A stretch of 64,000 nt of DNA from positions 29,339 through 93,338 of the forward strand of contig NZ_RHQN01000013.1 of the NCBI RefSeq assembly GCF_003935425.1, written 5' to 3'. The notes beneath the pieces are model-generated. The model was not told the DNA's origin. It saw only the letters and a program-made list of their open reading frames with translations, and ran no database searches. Of the stretch, positions 24,723 through 34,500 are shown piece by piece. Positions within the stretch are counted from its first letter, which is position 1; each line of letters opens with the position of its first letter. This stretch comes from Pseudomonas sp. v388 (lineage in GTDB: Bacteria > Pseudomonadota > Gammaproteobacteria > Pseudomonadales > Pseudomonadaceae). Both the position numbers and the translations under genes were made by a program.

Positions 24723-25826
24723 ATGAGTCGTGCCGATGATGTTGCCAGTCTGTTCCAGCGTTTTGGCGCGAGCTCCGATGGGTATCTTGAAGTAGAAAGC
24801 CGCTTCGATTATCGCGAGCCTGCCGTATTCCAGCCTGCGCCTGTCGTGGCACCGGAGCCGGCGGTGATGCCGAGCGTTGCACCTTCCCAGAACGCCGAAC
24901 CGCGCCGCGAACCGGCCAGGATCGGCGCCGGGCCGCTGGGGCATTTGCTGGCCGAAGTGGCTCAGGCCCGCGAGGCCGAAGCTGCCGCACGAGCCGCCGA
25001 AGCCTTGAACCAGTCGATGAGCAAGCAACAGCCGGCGCCTGTCGAGGCGCAGGTGATTGCGGTGATCTCGGCCAAGGGCGGCGTGGGCAAGAGCACCTTG
25101 AGCGCGGCACTGGCTTCCACGGTCAGGTTGCCGGGCGGTCGCACCCTGGCCATCGATCTTGATCCGCAGAATGCGCTGCAACATCACTTGAGCGTCAGCC
25201 CCGACACCGCAGGCATGGCCAGCGCTAGCCTGACCGGCGAGGACTGGGGCACGCTGTTGTCGCCAGGTTCGGGCGACACCCGCCTGTTGCGCCACGGCGC
25301 GCAGACCCAGGAAGAGCGACGCGCCCTGGAACGGTTCATGGACAACGATCCGCACTGGCTGGTCCGCCAACTGGGGCGCCTGCAACTCAGTGCCCGGGAC
25401 GTGGTGGTGCTCGATGTGCCATGCGGCGATGCGCTCATGCTGGAACAGGCACTGAACGCCGCCAGCCAGATTCTGGTGGTGGTGACGGCCGACGCGGCCT
25501 GCTACCTGACCCTCGATCAGATCGAAGCCCGCCTGGAAGCGACCCTGGGCCGTGAGCAACCTGCGGCCTGCGCCTTTGTGATCAACCGGTTCGATGCCTC
25601 GCGCAGCTTTGCCCGGGACATGGCTGAAGTCACCACACGGCGCCTCGGTGAGCGCCTGCTGGGTGTGGTGCAGGAAGACCCGGCGCTCGGTGAAGCTCTG
25701 GCCTACGGTCACAACCCGGTACTGGCCGCCGACGCCACCCAAGGCGCGCAGGATCTGCTGAAGCTGGGCAAGACGCTGATTTCCCGTCTGATCAACCCAG
25801 GCGCTCACGAGTCCCCACTGCCATGA
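24723..25826 (+). CDS. wssA: WssA: BcsR-like segment plus MinD/BcsQ-like ATPase
   Basis: 367 residues from ATG 24723 (GAGG about 10 bases upstream). Residues about 3-22 (ADDVASLFQRFG...YLEVE) resemble the small BcsR family; a variable Pro/Ala-rich stretch follows. From about residue 112 comes a ParA/MinD ATPase: deviant Walker A VISAKGGVGKSTLSAAL, LAIDLDPQNAL, DVVVLDVPCG. In enterobacteria BcsR and BcsQ are separate proteins that assemble or localise cellulose synthase at the pole. Here both pieces are in one chain. First gene of the wss operon; its stop overlaps wssB by four bases. Confidence 0.93.
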   Translation: MSRADDVASLFQRFGASSDGYLEVESRFDYREPAVFQPAPVVAPEPAVMPSVAPSQNAEPRREPARIGAGPLGHLLAEVAQAREAEAAARAAEALNQSMSKQQPAPVEAQVIAVISAKGGVGKSTLSAALASTVRLPGGRTLAIDLDPQNALQHHLSVSPDTAGMASASLTGEDWGTLLSPGSGDTRLLRHGAQTQEERRALERFMDNDPHWLVRQLGRLQLSARDVVVLDVPCGDALMLEQALNAASQILVVVTADAACYLTLDQIEARLEATLGREQPAACAFVINRFDASRSFARDMAEVTTRRLGERLLGVVQEDPALGEALAYGHNPVLAADATQGAQDLLKLGKTLISRLINPGAHESPLP

Positions 25827-28042
25827 CCAACCTGTCTCTCGACGTGTCCGCGACCCGGACGCGCGCACCGCTGTGGCTGGGCACGTTGTCATCCTGGTTC
25901 GGCAGCCTGCCCTCGACGGCGCGCAAAGTGCTCAAGGGCACGGCTGCCCTTGTCGGCCTGCTGCTGATGGCGCTGGCCATCAGCGTGCCGCTGGACCTCT
26001 ACGCCCAGTGCTTCTTTGCCCTGGGCTGTTTCGTCGCGATGCTGGTAATCCGCCGGATTCCGGGGCGCATTTCGGTGCTGGCGCTGGTGGCCCTGTCGTT
26101 GCTGGCCTCGCTGCGCTACATGTACTGGCGCCTGACCTCGACCCTGGACTTCGACAACTGGCTCGACAGCCTGTTGGGCTACGGCCTGGTGATTGCCGAG
26201 TTCTACACCCTGGTGGTCATCGTGCTGGGCTACGTGCAGACCGCCTGGCCGCTGCAGCGCAAGCCGGTGATGATGCCTCGCGACACCAGCCAGTGGCCGA
26301 CGGTGGACGTGTTCATCCCCTCGTACAACGAAGCGCTGAACATCGTCAAACTGAGCATCTTCGCCGCCCAGGCCATCGACTGGCCGGCGGACAAGCTGCG
26401 GGTCTACGTGCTCGATGATGGCCGGCGCGATGACTTTCGCGAGTTCTGCGAGCAGATCGGCGTGGGCTATGTCACCCGTGACAACAACCGCCACGCCAAG
26501 GCCGGCAACCTGAACGAAGCACTGAAGGTCACCGACGGCGAGTACATCGCCATGTTCGATGCCGACCACGTGCCGACCCGTTCCTTCCTGCAGGTCGCCA
26601 TGGGCTGGTTCCTCAAGGACCCGAAACTGGCGATGCTGCAGACCCCGCATTTCTTCTTTTCCCCGGACCCGTTCGAGAAGAACCTCGACACCTTTCGCGA
26701 CGTGCCCAACGAAGGCGAATTGTTCTACGGCCTGCTGCAGGACGGCAACGACCTGTGGAACGCGACCTTTTTCTGCGGTTCCTGCGCGGTGCTGCGTCGT
26801 TCGTCATTGCTGGAAATCGGCGGCGTGGCCACCGAGACCGTGACCGAAGACGCGCACACGGCGCTCAAGCTCAATCGCCTGGGTTACAACACCGCTTACC
26901 TGGCCATTCCGCAAGCCGCGGGCCTGGCCACCGAAAGCCTGTCGCGGCACGTGGCGCAGCGTATTCGCTGGGCGCGGGGCATGGCGCAGATCTTCCGCAC
27001 CGACAATCCGCTGCTGGGCAAGGGCCTGTCGCTCGGCCAGCGGCTGTGCTACGCCAACGCCATGCTGCACTTTTTCTACGGATTGCCGCGCCTGGTGTTC
27101 CTGACCGCGCCGCTGGCCTATCTGCTGTTCGGCGCCGAGATCATGCATGCCTCGGCATTGATGATTACCGCTTATGTGATCCCGCACATCCTGCATGCCA
27201 GCCTGACCAACTCCACGATTCAGGGGCGTTTCCGCCACTCGTTCTGGAACGAAGTGTACGAAGCGGTGCTGGCCTGGTACATCATGGGCCCGGTCCTGAT
27301 GGCGATGATCAACCCCAGGTTCGGCGGCTTCAACGTCACCGACAAGGGCGGCGTGGTGGAAGAGAAATTCTTCGACTGGACCCTGGCGCGGCCCTATATC
27401 GTGCTGCTGACCCTCAATGCCGTGGTGTTCGGCATCGGCATCGTCAGCCTCTACGAGCTGGGCTGGAATAACGACGCGGTCACCCTGACGATCCTGATCA
27501 ACCTGGCCTGGACCATCTACAACATCATCATCACCAGCGCCGCCATCGCGGTGGCCAGCGAAATTCGCCAGGTACGTGCCGAGCCTCGGGTCCAGGCCGA
27601 ACTGCCGATCCGCGTGGCCCGCGCCGACGGCGTGCTGATCGACGGCGTGACCCAGGACTTTTCCCAGACCGGTCTGGGGCTGTTGCTGCCGCTGGGTTCG
27701 GGCATCGAGAGCGGCGACGGCATCGTGATTTCCATGTACCGCGGTTCGCAGGTTTATGACTTCCCCGCCCGGGTGATGTTCTGCCGCGACGGTTACCTGG
27801 GCACCCGTTTCGAAGGCCTGACCCTGCGCCAGCAGAGTGAACTGGTGCGCCTGACGTTCGCCCGTGCCGACAACTGGGCCGCCAGTTGGGGCCATCGCCG
27901 GCCGGATACGCCGCTGGTCGCCCTGCGCGAAGTCTGCCAGATCGGCCTGCGCGGGATTTTCGAGCTGCTCAAGGCCACCCGCCGGGACGTCAGCCGTTTA
28001 CTGCCGCGCCGCACCCGACCCTCACCCCCTTCCGCAAACTGA
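25823..28042 (+). CDS. wssB: Cellulose synthase catalytic subunit (BcsA)
   Basis: 739 residues. N-terminal membrane spans (about 38-76, 83-100, 117-140), then the glycosyltransferase 2 domain with LDDG (197-200), DAD (246-248), FFCGSC (about 316-321), catalytic TED (341-343) and QRIRW (379-383). More membrane spans follow, then a C-terminal PilZ domain with RAEPR (the RxxxR motif) and DFSQTG (D/NxSxxG), the residues that bind c-di-GMP. It polymerises UDP-glucose into beta-1,4-glucan and threads it through the inner membrane. Length is normal for the shorter Pseudomonas form. Confidence 0.98.
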   Translation: MTNLSLDVSATRTRAPLWLGTLSSWFGSLPSTARKVLKGTAALVGLLLMALAISVPLDLYAQCFFALGCFVAMLVIRRIPGRISVLALVALSLLASLRYMYWRLTSTLDFDNWLDSLLGYGLVIAEFYTLVVIVLGYVQTAWPLQRKPVMMPRDTSQWPTVDVFIPSYNEALNIVKLSIFAAQAIDWPADKLRVYVLDDGRRDDFREFCEQIGVGYVTRDNNRHAKAGNLNEALKVTDGEYIAMFDADHVPTRSFLQVAMGWFLKDPKLAMLQTPHFFFSPDPFEKNLDTFRDVPNEGELFYGLLQDGNDLWNATFFCGSCAVLRRSSLLEIGGVATETVTEDAHTALKLNRLGYNTAYLAIPQAAGLATESLSRHVAQRIRWARGMAQIFRTDNPLLGKGLSLGQRLCYANAMLHFFYGLPRLVFLTAPLAYLLFGAEIMHASALMITAYVIPHILHASLTNSTIQGRFRHSFWNEVYEAVLAWYIMGPVLMAMINPRFGGFNVTDKGGVVEEKFFDWTLARPYIVLLTLNAVVFGIGIVSLYELGWNNDAVTLTILINLAWTIYNIIITSAAIAVASEIRQVRAEPRVQAELPIRVARADGVLIDGVTQDFSQTGLGLLLPLGSGIESGDGIVISMYRGSQVYDFPARVMFCRDGYLGTRFEGLTLRQQSELVRLTFARADNWAASWGHRRPDTPLVALREVCQIGLRGIFELLKATRRDVSRLLPRRTRPSPPSAN

Positions 28043-28055
28043 TGGATTAGTAGTC

Positions 28056-30311
28056 ATGACTACACGGTATTTTTCTGGCGCCGAGCGGTTTGCCGCGCCG
28101 CGCTCATGGGCCTTGCTGGCCTGCGCGTTGTCGATGCTTTCCGGCACAGGGGCTGCAACAGCCTCCGAAGCGGCGGGAGTGGGTGACGATTACAGCGTGA
28201 CCCTGCAACAGCTGGGTCGCAATTACCCGATGAACCTGCGCGGCGTCGAAGCCACCGACAGCGTCAATTTCAACGTGCGCGCCGACCAGGTCGTGACCGG
28301 TGCGAGCCTGACCCTCAGCTACAGCTATTCGCCGTCGCTGCTGGCCGACCTGTCGCAGATCAACGTCATGATCAACGACGAAGTCGCCGCGACCCTGCCA
28401 TTGCCCAAGGACAACGCCGGCAAGCCGCAGACCCAGGTGATCGAGATCCCGCCGCAGATGATCACCGAGTTCAACCGGTTGAGCCTGCAGTTCATCGGTC
28501 ATTACACCATGAGCTGCGAAGATCCCCGGCACTCCAGCCTCTGGGCGCGGATCAACAACGACACCCGTCTGGACATCCGCGTGACGCCGTTCGCGCTGCC
28601 CAACGACCTGGCGATCCTGCCGCTGCCGTTCTTCGACCGTCGTGACGACCGTGACCTGACCTTGCCGGTCGTGCTCGGCGCTGCGCCCGACAACACCACC
28701 CTGGAAGCGGCCGGTGCGCTGGCGTCCTGGATCGGTGCGGCCAAGACCCGTTCGCGTAGCGCCTCGTTCCCGGCGCATTTCAGCGACCTGCCGGCGCGGG
28801 GCAATGCCCTGGTGCTGCTCAAGGGCGACGGTGCGTTGCAGCTGGGCGCGCTGTCGATGCCGGCCGCCAAAGGCCCGACCCTGACCATGGTCACCCACCC
28901 GCTGGACCCCAACGGCAAGTTGCTGGTCATCAGCGGCCGCGACTCGGCCGAACTCAAGCAGGCGGTCAACGCCCTGGTGCTCGGCGGGCAAAGCCTGGTC
29001 GGCAGCAGCGTGCTGATCGACCGCGTCGAAACCCTCAAGCCGCGCAAGCCGTATGACGCACCGAACTGGCTGCCCACCGACCGGCCGGTCAGGCTCGGCG
29101 AGCTGATCGAAGCCAGGAAACTGAACGTGGCCGGTTACGAGCCGGGCGAAATCGTCGTGCCGCTGAACCTGTCGCCGGACCTGTTCAGCTGGCGTGAAGA
29201 GGGCGTGCCGCTCAAGTTGCTGTACCGCTACACGCCCCAGGAACGCTCCAACAATTCCTCGGTCATGGTCAGCTTCAACGACAGCCTGATCAAGGCCGAG
29301 CCGCTGCCCTCGGTTGAAAACCTGGACAGCGGCCTGGTCGCCAGGCTGACCGGCGGCAACGACACCATCAGCCGCGAAGCGCGCATGTACCTGCCGATGA
29401 ACGCGGCGGCCCTGCAATCGCGCCTGCAGATTCGCTACATGTTCGATTACCTGAAACAGGGCGAATGCGGCGACATCATCATCGACAACATGCGCGGCAG
29501 CATCGACCCCGAGTCGACCCTGGACTTCAGCGGTTACGACCACTTCATGGCCATGCCCAACCTGGGCGTGTTCAAGGATTCGGGCTTCCCGTTCACCCGC
29601 ATGGCCGATCTGTCGCAGACCGCCGTGGTGCTGCCGGACAACGCCGCGGCCAGCGAAGTGACTGCGTACCTGAGCCTGCTGGGTCGCTTCGGCGAGTCTA
29701 CCGGCTATCCGGCGACTGGCGTGTCGGTCATCCAGGCCGAACAGATCGCCACTGCTGCAGACAAGGACATTCTGGTCCTGGGTTCGGCGAGCAATCAGCC
29801 GTTGTTCAGCCAGTGGGCCGACCGCCTGCCGCTGGCCGGCACCGGTCAGCAGCAGGGTTTCCAGTTCTCCGACCTGTCGTTCCGCCTGCGTGACTGGATG
29901 AGCCCCGACCCGCAAGAAAACCTGCGCCGGGCGCGGATTTCCATGGCGTTCTCCAGCGACAAGCGCAGCACCTTCCTGACCGGCTTCGAATCGCCGCTCA
30001 AGCCGGGTCGCAGCGTGGTGCTGATTGCCAGCGGCCAACCCGACGGGCTGGCTGACGTGACCCAGGCGCTGAACACCAGCGACAAGGTCCAGGGCAGCCT
30101 GGTGGTGGTGCGCGGCAAGTCGGTGGAAACCCTGGTTGCCGATCAGCAGTACTACGTCGGCGAATTGAACCCGATCCGCTACGTGCAATGGCTGATGTCG
30201 CGCAACGTGCTGTGGCTGCTGCTGATCGTGGCCGTCGCGGTGGCGCTGGTGACCAGCGTGGCCTACCTGACACTGCGCTCGATCGCCAAAAGCCGTCTGG
30301 AGAGCAGGTAA
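28056..30311 (+). CDS. wssC: Cellulose synthase periplasmic subunit (BcsB)
   Basis: 751 residues from ATG 28056; the frame is open upstream through the wssB end but that part is a shadow. Signal peptide cut near ATAS (about residue 36). Typical BcsB features: VTLQQLGRNYPMNLRGVEAT, SLTLSYSYSPSLL, GHYTMSCEDP, VVVLIASGQPDGL-like C-terminal part, and a final membrane helix (WLLLIVAVAVALVTSVAYL) with a basic end. It forms the periplasmic half of the synthase with WssB. Compare the diverged relative at 18982-21195 in the nfr-type operon. Confidence 0.96.
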   Translation: MTTRYFSGAERFAAPRSWALLACALSMLSGTGAATASEAAGVGDDYSVTLQQLGRNYPMNLRGVEATDSVNFNVRADQVVTGASLTLSYSYSPSLLADLSQINVMINDEVAATLPLPKDNAGKPQTQVIEIPPQMITEFNRLSLQFIGHYTMSCEDPRHSSLWARINNDTRLDIRVTPFALPNDLAILPLPFFDRRDDRDLTLPVVLGAAPDNTTLEAAGALASWIGAAKTRSRSASFPAHFSDLPARGNALVLLKGDGALQLGALSMPAAKGPTLTMVTHPLDPNGKLLVISGRDSAELKQAVNALVLGGQSLVGSSVLIDRVETLKPRKPYDAPNWLPTDRPVRLGELIEARKLNVAGYEPGEIVVPLNLSPDLFSWREEGVPLKLLYRYTPQERSNNSSVMVSFNDSLIKAEPLPSVENLDSGLVARLTGGNDTISREARMYLPMNAAALQSRLQIRYMFDYLKQGECGDIIIDNMRGSIDPESTLDFSGYDHFMAMPNLGVFKDSGFPFTRMADLSQTAVVLPDNAAASEVTAYLSLLGRFGESTGYPATGVSVIQAEQIATAADKDILVLGSASNQPLFSQWADRLPLAGTGQQQGFQFSDLSFRLRDWMSPDPQENLRRARISMAFSSDKRSTFLTGFESPLKPGRSVVLIASGQPDGLADVTQALNTSDKVQGSLVVVRGKSVETLVADQQYYVGELNPIRYVQWLMSRNVLWLLLIVAVAVALVTSVAYLTLRSIAKSRLESR

Positions 30312-30314
30312 GCC

Positions 30315-31526
30315 ATGTCGGCCTTCGCGATGAACCTGCGTCGGGCGGTCTGCTGGATGGCCGGTGTGCTGCTGTCGACGACGCTGGCGCCAGCCATGGC
30401 CGCCGGCACCTGCAACAACTCGACCTGGCCGTTGTGGCAGACCTACGCCCAACGCTACGTGCAGGATGACGGGCGCATGCTGGAATCGAGCATGCAGCCC
30501 AATCACAGCACCTCCGAAGGCCAGTCCTACGGCATGTTGTTCGCCTTGGTCGGCAATGACCGCGAGCGTTTCGACAAGCTGTGGGCGTGGACCGCCGCCA
30601 ACATGATGGGCTCGGACCTCAAGACTCGCCTGCCGGGCTGGTTGTGGGGCCAGGGCGAAGATGGCGTGTGGAAACTGCAGGACGCCAATTCGGCGTCCGA
30701 TGCGGACCTGTGGATTGTCTATTCGCTGCTCGAAGCGGCGCGGGTCTGGCAGCAACCGGCGTATCGAAACGATGCGCTGGCGATGCTCAAGACCCTGGAA
30801 GCCAGGCTGGTGGTCGATTTGCCGGGTCTGGGCAAGATGGTATTGCCCGGGCCTGAAGGCTTCGTGCAACCCGATCACCTGTGGCGCCTGAACCCCAGCT
30901 ATCTGCCGGTGCCGTTGCTGCGCCGGCTGGCCAAAGAAGCCCCGAAAGGCCCGTGGGCGCAGATCGCCGACAACACCGCCAGGCTGATCGATTCCGCAAG
31001 CCCCAAGGGCTTTGTCGCCGACTGGGTCGGCTATCGCGGCACCTCGCCCACATCCGGCCTGTTCGTGGTCGACCCGATCAACGGCGAGCTGGGCAGCTAT
31101 GACGCGATCCGCGTTTATCTGTGGGCCGGCATGACGCCTGCGTCCGACCCGCTGGCCGCCGGCCTGCTGACCCGCCTCGACGGCATGGCCACCAGCACGG
31201 CCACCGTCGGCACGCCGCCGGAAAAAGTCCAGGTCGTCAGCGGCGCCCGCGACGGCCAGGCACCGTTCGGATACTCGGCTGCGCTGCTGCCGTACTTCCA
31301 GGCCAAGGGCCAGACCTGGCTGGTCGAACAGCAACAGCGCAAGGTCGAACAAGGTGTCGAGAAGGCGCTGGCCCGCGACCCCAAGGACCGCACCGAACCT
31401 GCCTATTACAACCTCATGCTCAGCCTCTTTGCGTTGGGCTGGGCCGAACAACGTTATCAGTTCCGTCATGACGGAACCCTCGAATTGTCCTGGGAGACGT
31501 CATGCCCGCGCGCCGTCACACGTTAG
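30315..31526 (+). CDS. wssD: Endo-1,4-beta-glucanase, GH8 (BcsZ)
   Basis: 403 residues with a signal peptide cut near APAMA (about residue 29). GH8 motifs: NHSTSEGQSYGM containing the catalytic acid glutamate, DANSASDADLWIVYSL, and GSYDAIRVYLW containing the aspartate that acts in hydrolysis. It acts in the periplasm and is needed for normal cellulose output in several bacteria. It starts 3 bases after wssC and its 3' end overlaps wssE by 25 bases. Confidence 0.96.
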   Translation: MSAFAMNLRRAVCWMAGVLLSTTLAPAMAAGTCNNSTWPLWQTYAQRYVQDDGRMLESSMQPNHSTSEGQSYGMLFALVGNDRERFDKLWAWTAANMMGSDLKTRLPGWLWGQGEDGVWKLQDANSASDADLWIVYSLLEAARVWQQPAYRNDALAMLKTLEARLVVDLPGLGKMVLPGPEGFVQPDHLWRLNPSYLPVPLLRRLAKEAPKGPWAQIADNTARLIDSASPKGFVADWVGYRGTSPTSGLFVVDPINGELGSYDAIRVYLWAGMTPASDPLAAGLLTRLDGMATSTATVGTPPEKVQVVSGARDGQAPFGYSAALLPYFQAKGQTWLVEQQQRKVEQGVEKALARDPKDRTEPAYYNLMLSLFALGWAEQRYQFRHDGTLELSWETSCPRAVTR

Positions 31527-34500
31527 TCATCGGGCTTCTTGCGGCGGCGATCACAGCCAGCGTAGCCTACGCCCAAAGTTCTCCCGCACAGGCGCAACTG
31601 ATCGAGCAGGGCCACTACTGGCAGACTCGCTCCGACGCGTCGCGGGCTGCCGAGATCTGGCAGAAAGTGCTGCAGAACGACCCCGAACAAGTGGACGCGT
31701 TGTATGGCATGGGCGCCATCGGCGTCAAACAGAACAAACCGCAACAGGCCCAGGCTTACCTGGCGCGTTTGCAGGCCCTGGCGCCTGTGCCCTGGCTGGC
31801 CGTGCAGCTGGAACAGGACATTGCCCTGAGCCAGCCGCAGAACCAGGCCCTGCTCGATGAAGCCCGGCGTCTGGCCGACGCCGGTGAGCGCGACCAGGCC
31901 ACGGCCGTGTTCCGCCGGTTCTTCGGCAGCCGCGCGCCGCAGGGCAGCATCGGTCGCGAGTACTACACCAACCTGGGTTTCAACAACGCCGACTGGCCCG
32001 AGGCGCGCAAGGGTTTCGAACGCCTGATCCGGCAGAATCCGGATGACTCGATCCTGGCGCTGTTTTTCGCCAAGCACCTGGCCCGCCGTGAAGACAGCCG
32101 CGTCGAAGGCATTCGGGCGCTGGCCCGGCTGACCGAGCGGGTCGATATCGCCGGTGACGCCGACCAGAGCTGGCGTATGGCGCTGGTCTGGATCGGCCCG
32201 CCCAATGCCGCGCAAGTGCCGCTGTTCGAGCAGTTCCTTAGGGTCCACCCGGACGATCAGGAAATCCGCGAGCAGATGAACAAGGGCCGTCAGCAGCAGG
32301 CCGGTGGCGCCGCGCCGGCCTGGCAGCAGGACCCGCTGGTTGCCCGTGGCCTGAGCGCGCTGGATAAAGGCGATCAGGCTGCAGCCGAAGCAGCCTTCAA
32401 TGCGCGCCTGACAATCAAGGCCGACGATGCCGATGCATTGGGTGGCCTGGGCGTGGTCCGTCAGCAGCAGAATCGGCTCAGCGAAGCCGAACAGTTGCTG
32501 ACCCGCGCCACGCGCCAGAACGGCGGTGCACGCTGGAAAAGCGCGCTGGACAACGTCCAGCTGTGGAGCAACTTGCAACAGGCCCGCGACCTGCAGGACA
32601 AAGGCCAGACGGCCAAGGCGCAGGAACTGCTGGCCCAGGCCGCGCGGCGCAATCCGTCCAGCGTTGACGTGCGCCTGACCCAGGCCGATCTTTTGGCTCA
32701 GGCCGGTCAGCTGCAAGCCGCTCAGGCCGGTTATCGCCAGGTGCTGGCGACCCAGCGCGGCAACCCGCAGGCGCTGCGTGGTCTGGTCAATGTCCTGGCA
32801 CAAAGCGGCCAGGCCGATGAAGCCTTGCGCCTGCTCGACACGCTGCCGGCGGCGGAACAGGCCAGACTGGGCGACAGCGCCCGGTTCAAGGCGTTACGCG
32901 CCACTCAGGTGGCCCGTGTGGCTGAACAGCGCGGCGACGTACGCGCGGCCCAGGACGCGTTGAAAGACGCGGTGAAAAACGATCCGGACAACGTCTGGAC
33001 CCGTTTCGATCTGGCTCGCCTGTACCTCAAGACCGACGAAGCGCCCAAGGCCCGTCAGTTGATCGACGATCTGCTCAAGACCCACCCCAACGACATCGAT
33101 GCGCTGTACACCAGCGCCTTGCTCTCGGTGGAAATGGGTCAGTGGCAAGACGCCCAGGCCACCTTCGCGCGCATCCCGGTCGACCGCCGCACGCCGGACA
33201 TGAACGCCCTGGCCGACGAAGTCACCATGACCGTGCAGATCAATCTGGCGACCCGCATTGCCCTGCGCGGCCAGCGGCAGGAAGCCCTGGCGTTGCTGGA
33301 TCGTCTGCAGCCGGTGGCCAACGGCAGCCCGGAACGGCAGATGACTTTGGCCGGCGCCTACATCGACGCCGGTGAAAAGGAGCGCGGTCAGGCCCTGGCC
33401 CGCAACGCCATGGCGCAGACCCCGGCGCCTTCGGTGGACCTGACGCTGCAATACGCCGGCCTGCTGCTGGCCGCCGGCGACGACGTGCAGGTCAATTCGA
33501 TCCTGCGCAGCGTGCAGGGCCAGCCGATGAACAGCCAGGCGCGCAAACGCTTCGACGATCTGTTGTACCAGTACCGGGTTCGCCAGGCCGATCTGCTGCG
33601 CGAAGGCGGCGACCTGGCCGCTGCCTATGACACCCTGGCGCCCGCGCTGGCCCAGCGTCCCGGCGATATCCAGGCAGTGTCGGCGTTTGCCCGCATGTAC
33701 ACCGCCCATGGCGACAGCGCCAAGGCGTTCGAACTCTACAAGCCGTTGTTGCAGCGTCAGCCCCACGATCCGCAGGTGCTGCTGGGCGCGGCCGATGTCG
33801 CCGCCAAGGCGCGTGAATACGCATCTGCCGAACAGGCCCTGGGGCAATTCCTCAAACTGGAACGCTACGACCCGCAGAGCCTGACCGAAGCGGCACGGAT
33901 CTACCAGAGCATGGGCAAGACCGGTACCGCGACGGATCTGCTGCGCAAGGCCGTGGCCATGGAACAGAGCGAGAAGCAACGCTTCGCGGCGGCTCAGGCC
34001 GGCCCGGCCACGACCTCGTCCAACCCATTCGCGGCCAGCGGACCGCGCAGTCTGGCGGCCAGTGACGCGGCAGCGATTCCTGTGCCTGCGCAGGTTGCCC
34101 TTGCCGGTGGCGAATCGGCCGGCAATCCGTTCAGTGACGCGTATCCGGGGCAGGATCTGGCACAACAGCCGTTGGCGACTGGCCATACCCAGACCGTGCG
34201 CGGTAATCCGTTCGCGGCCGCGTCCGCCAGAGAACAGCAGAGCAGCGCCCAGCGTGCGTTGAACCGCATTCTTGAGCAGCGCAGCGGCTACGTCAGCCAG
34301 GGCCTTGCGGTTCGCAGCAACAACAGCGAATCGGGCCTGGGCAAAATGACCATGGTTCAGGCGCCGTTGCAGATCAACCTGCCGGCCGGTGACAACCGGG
34401 TCGCGGTGCAGGTCACCCCGGTGACGTTGAATGCCGGCAGCGTGAAAGCCGAGTCCGGTGCGCGCTTCGGTGGCGGCGGCAGCACGGCCGCCGGTTCCCA

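Noticed and set aside
28104-31469. Very long antisense open frame (about 1120 codons) across wssC and wssD
   Set aside because: It lies opposite strongly supported cellulose genes, has no recognisable domain, and is the usual mirror frame in GC-rich coding DNA.
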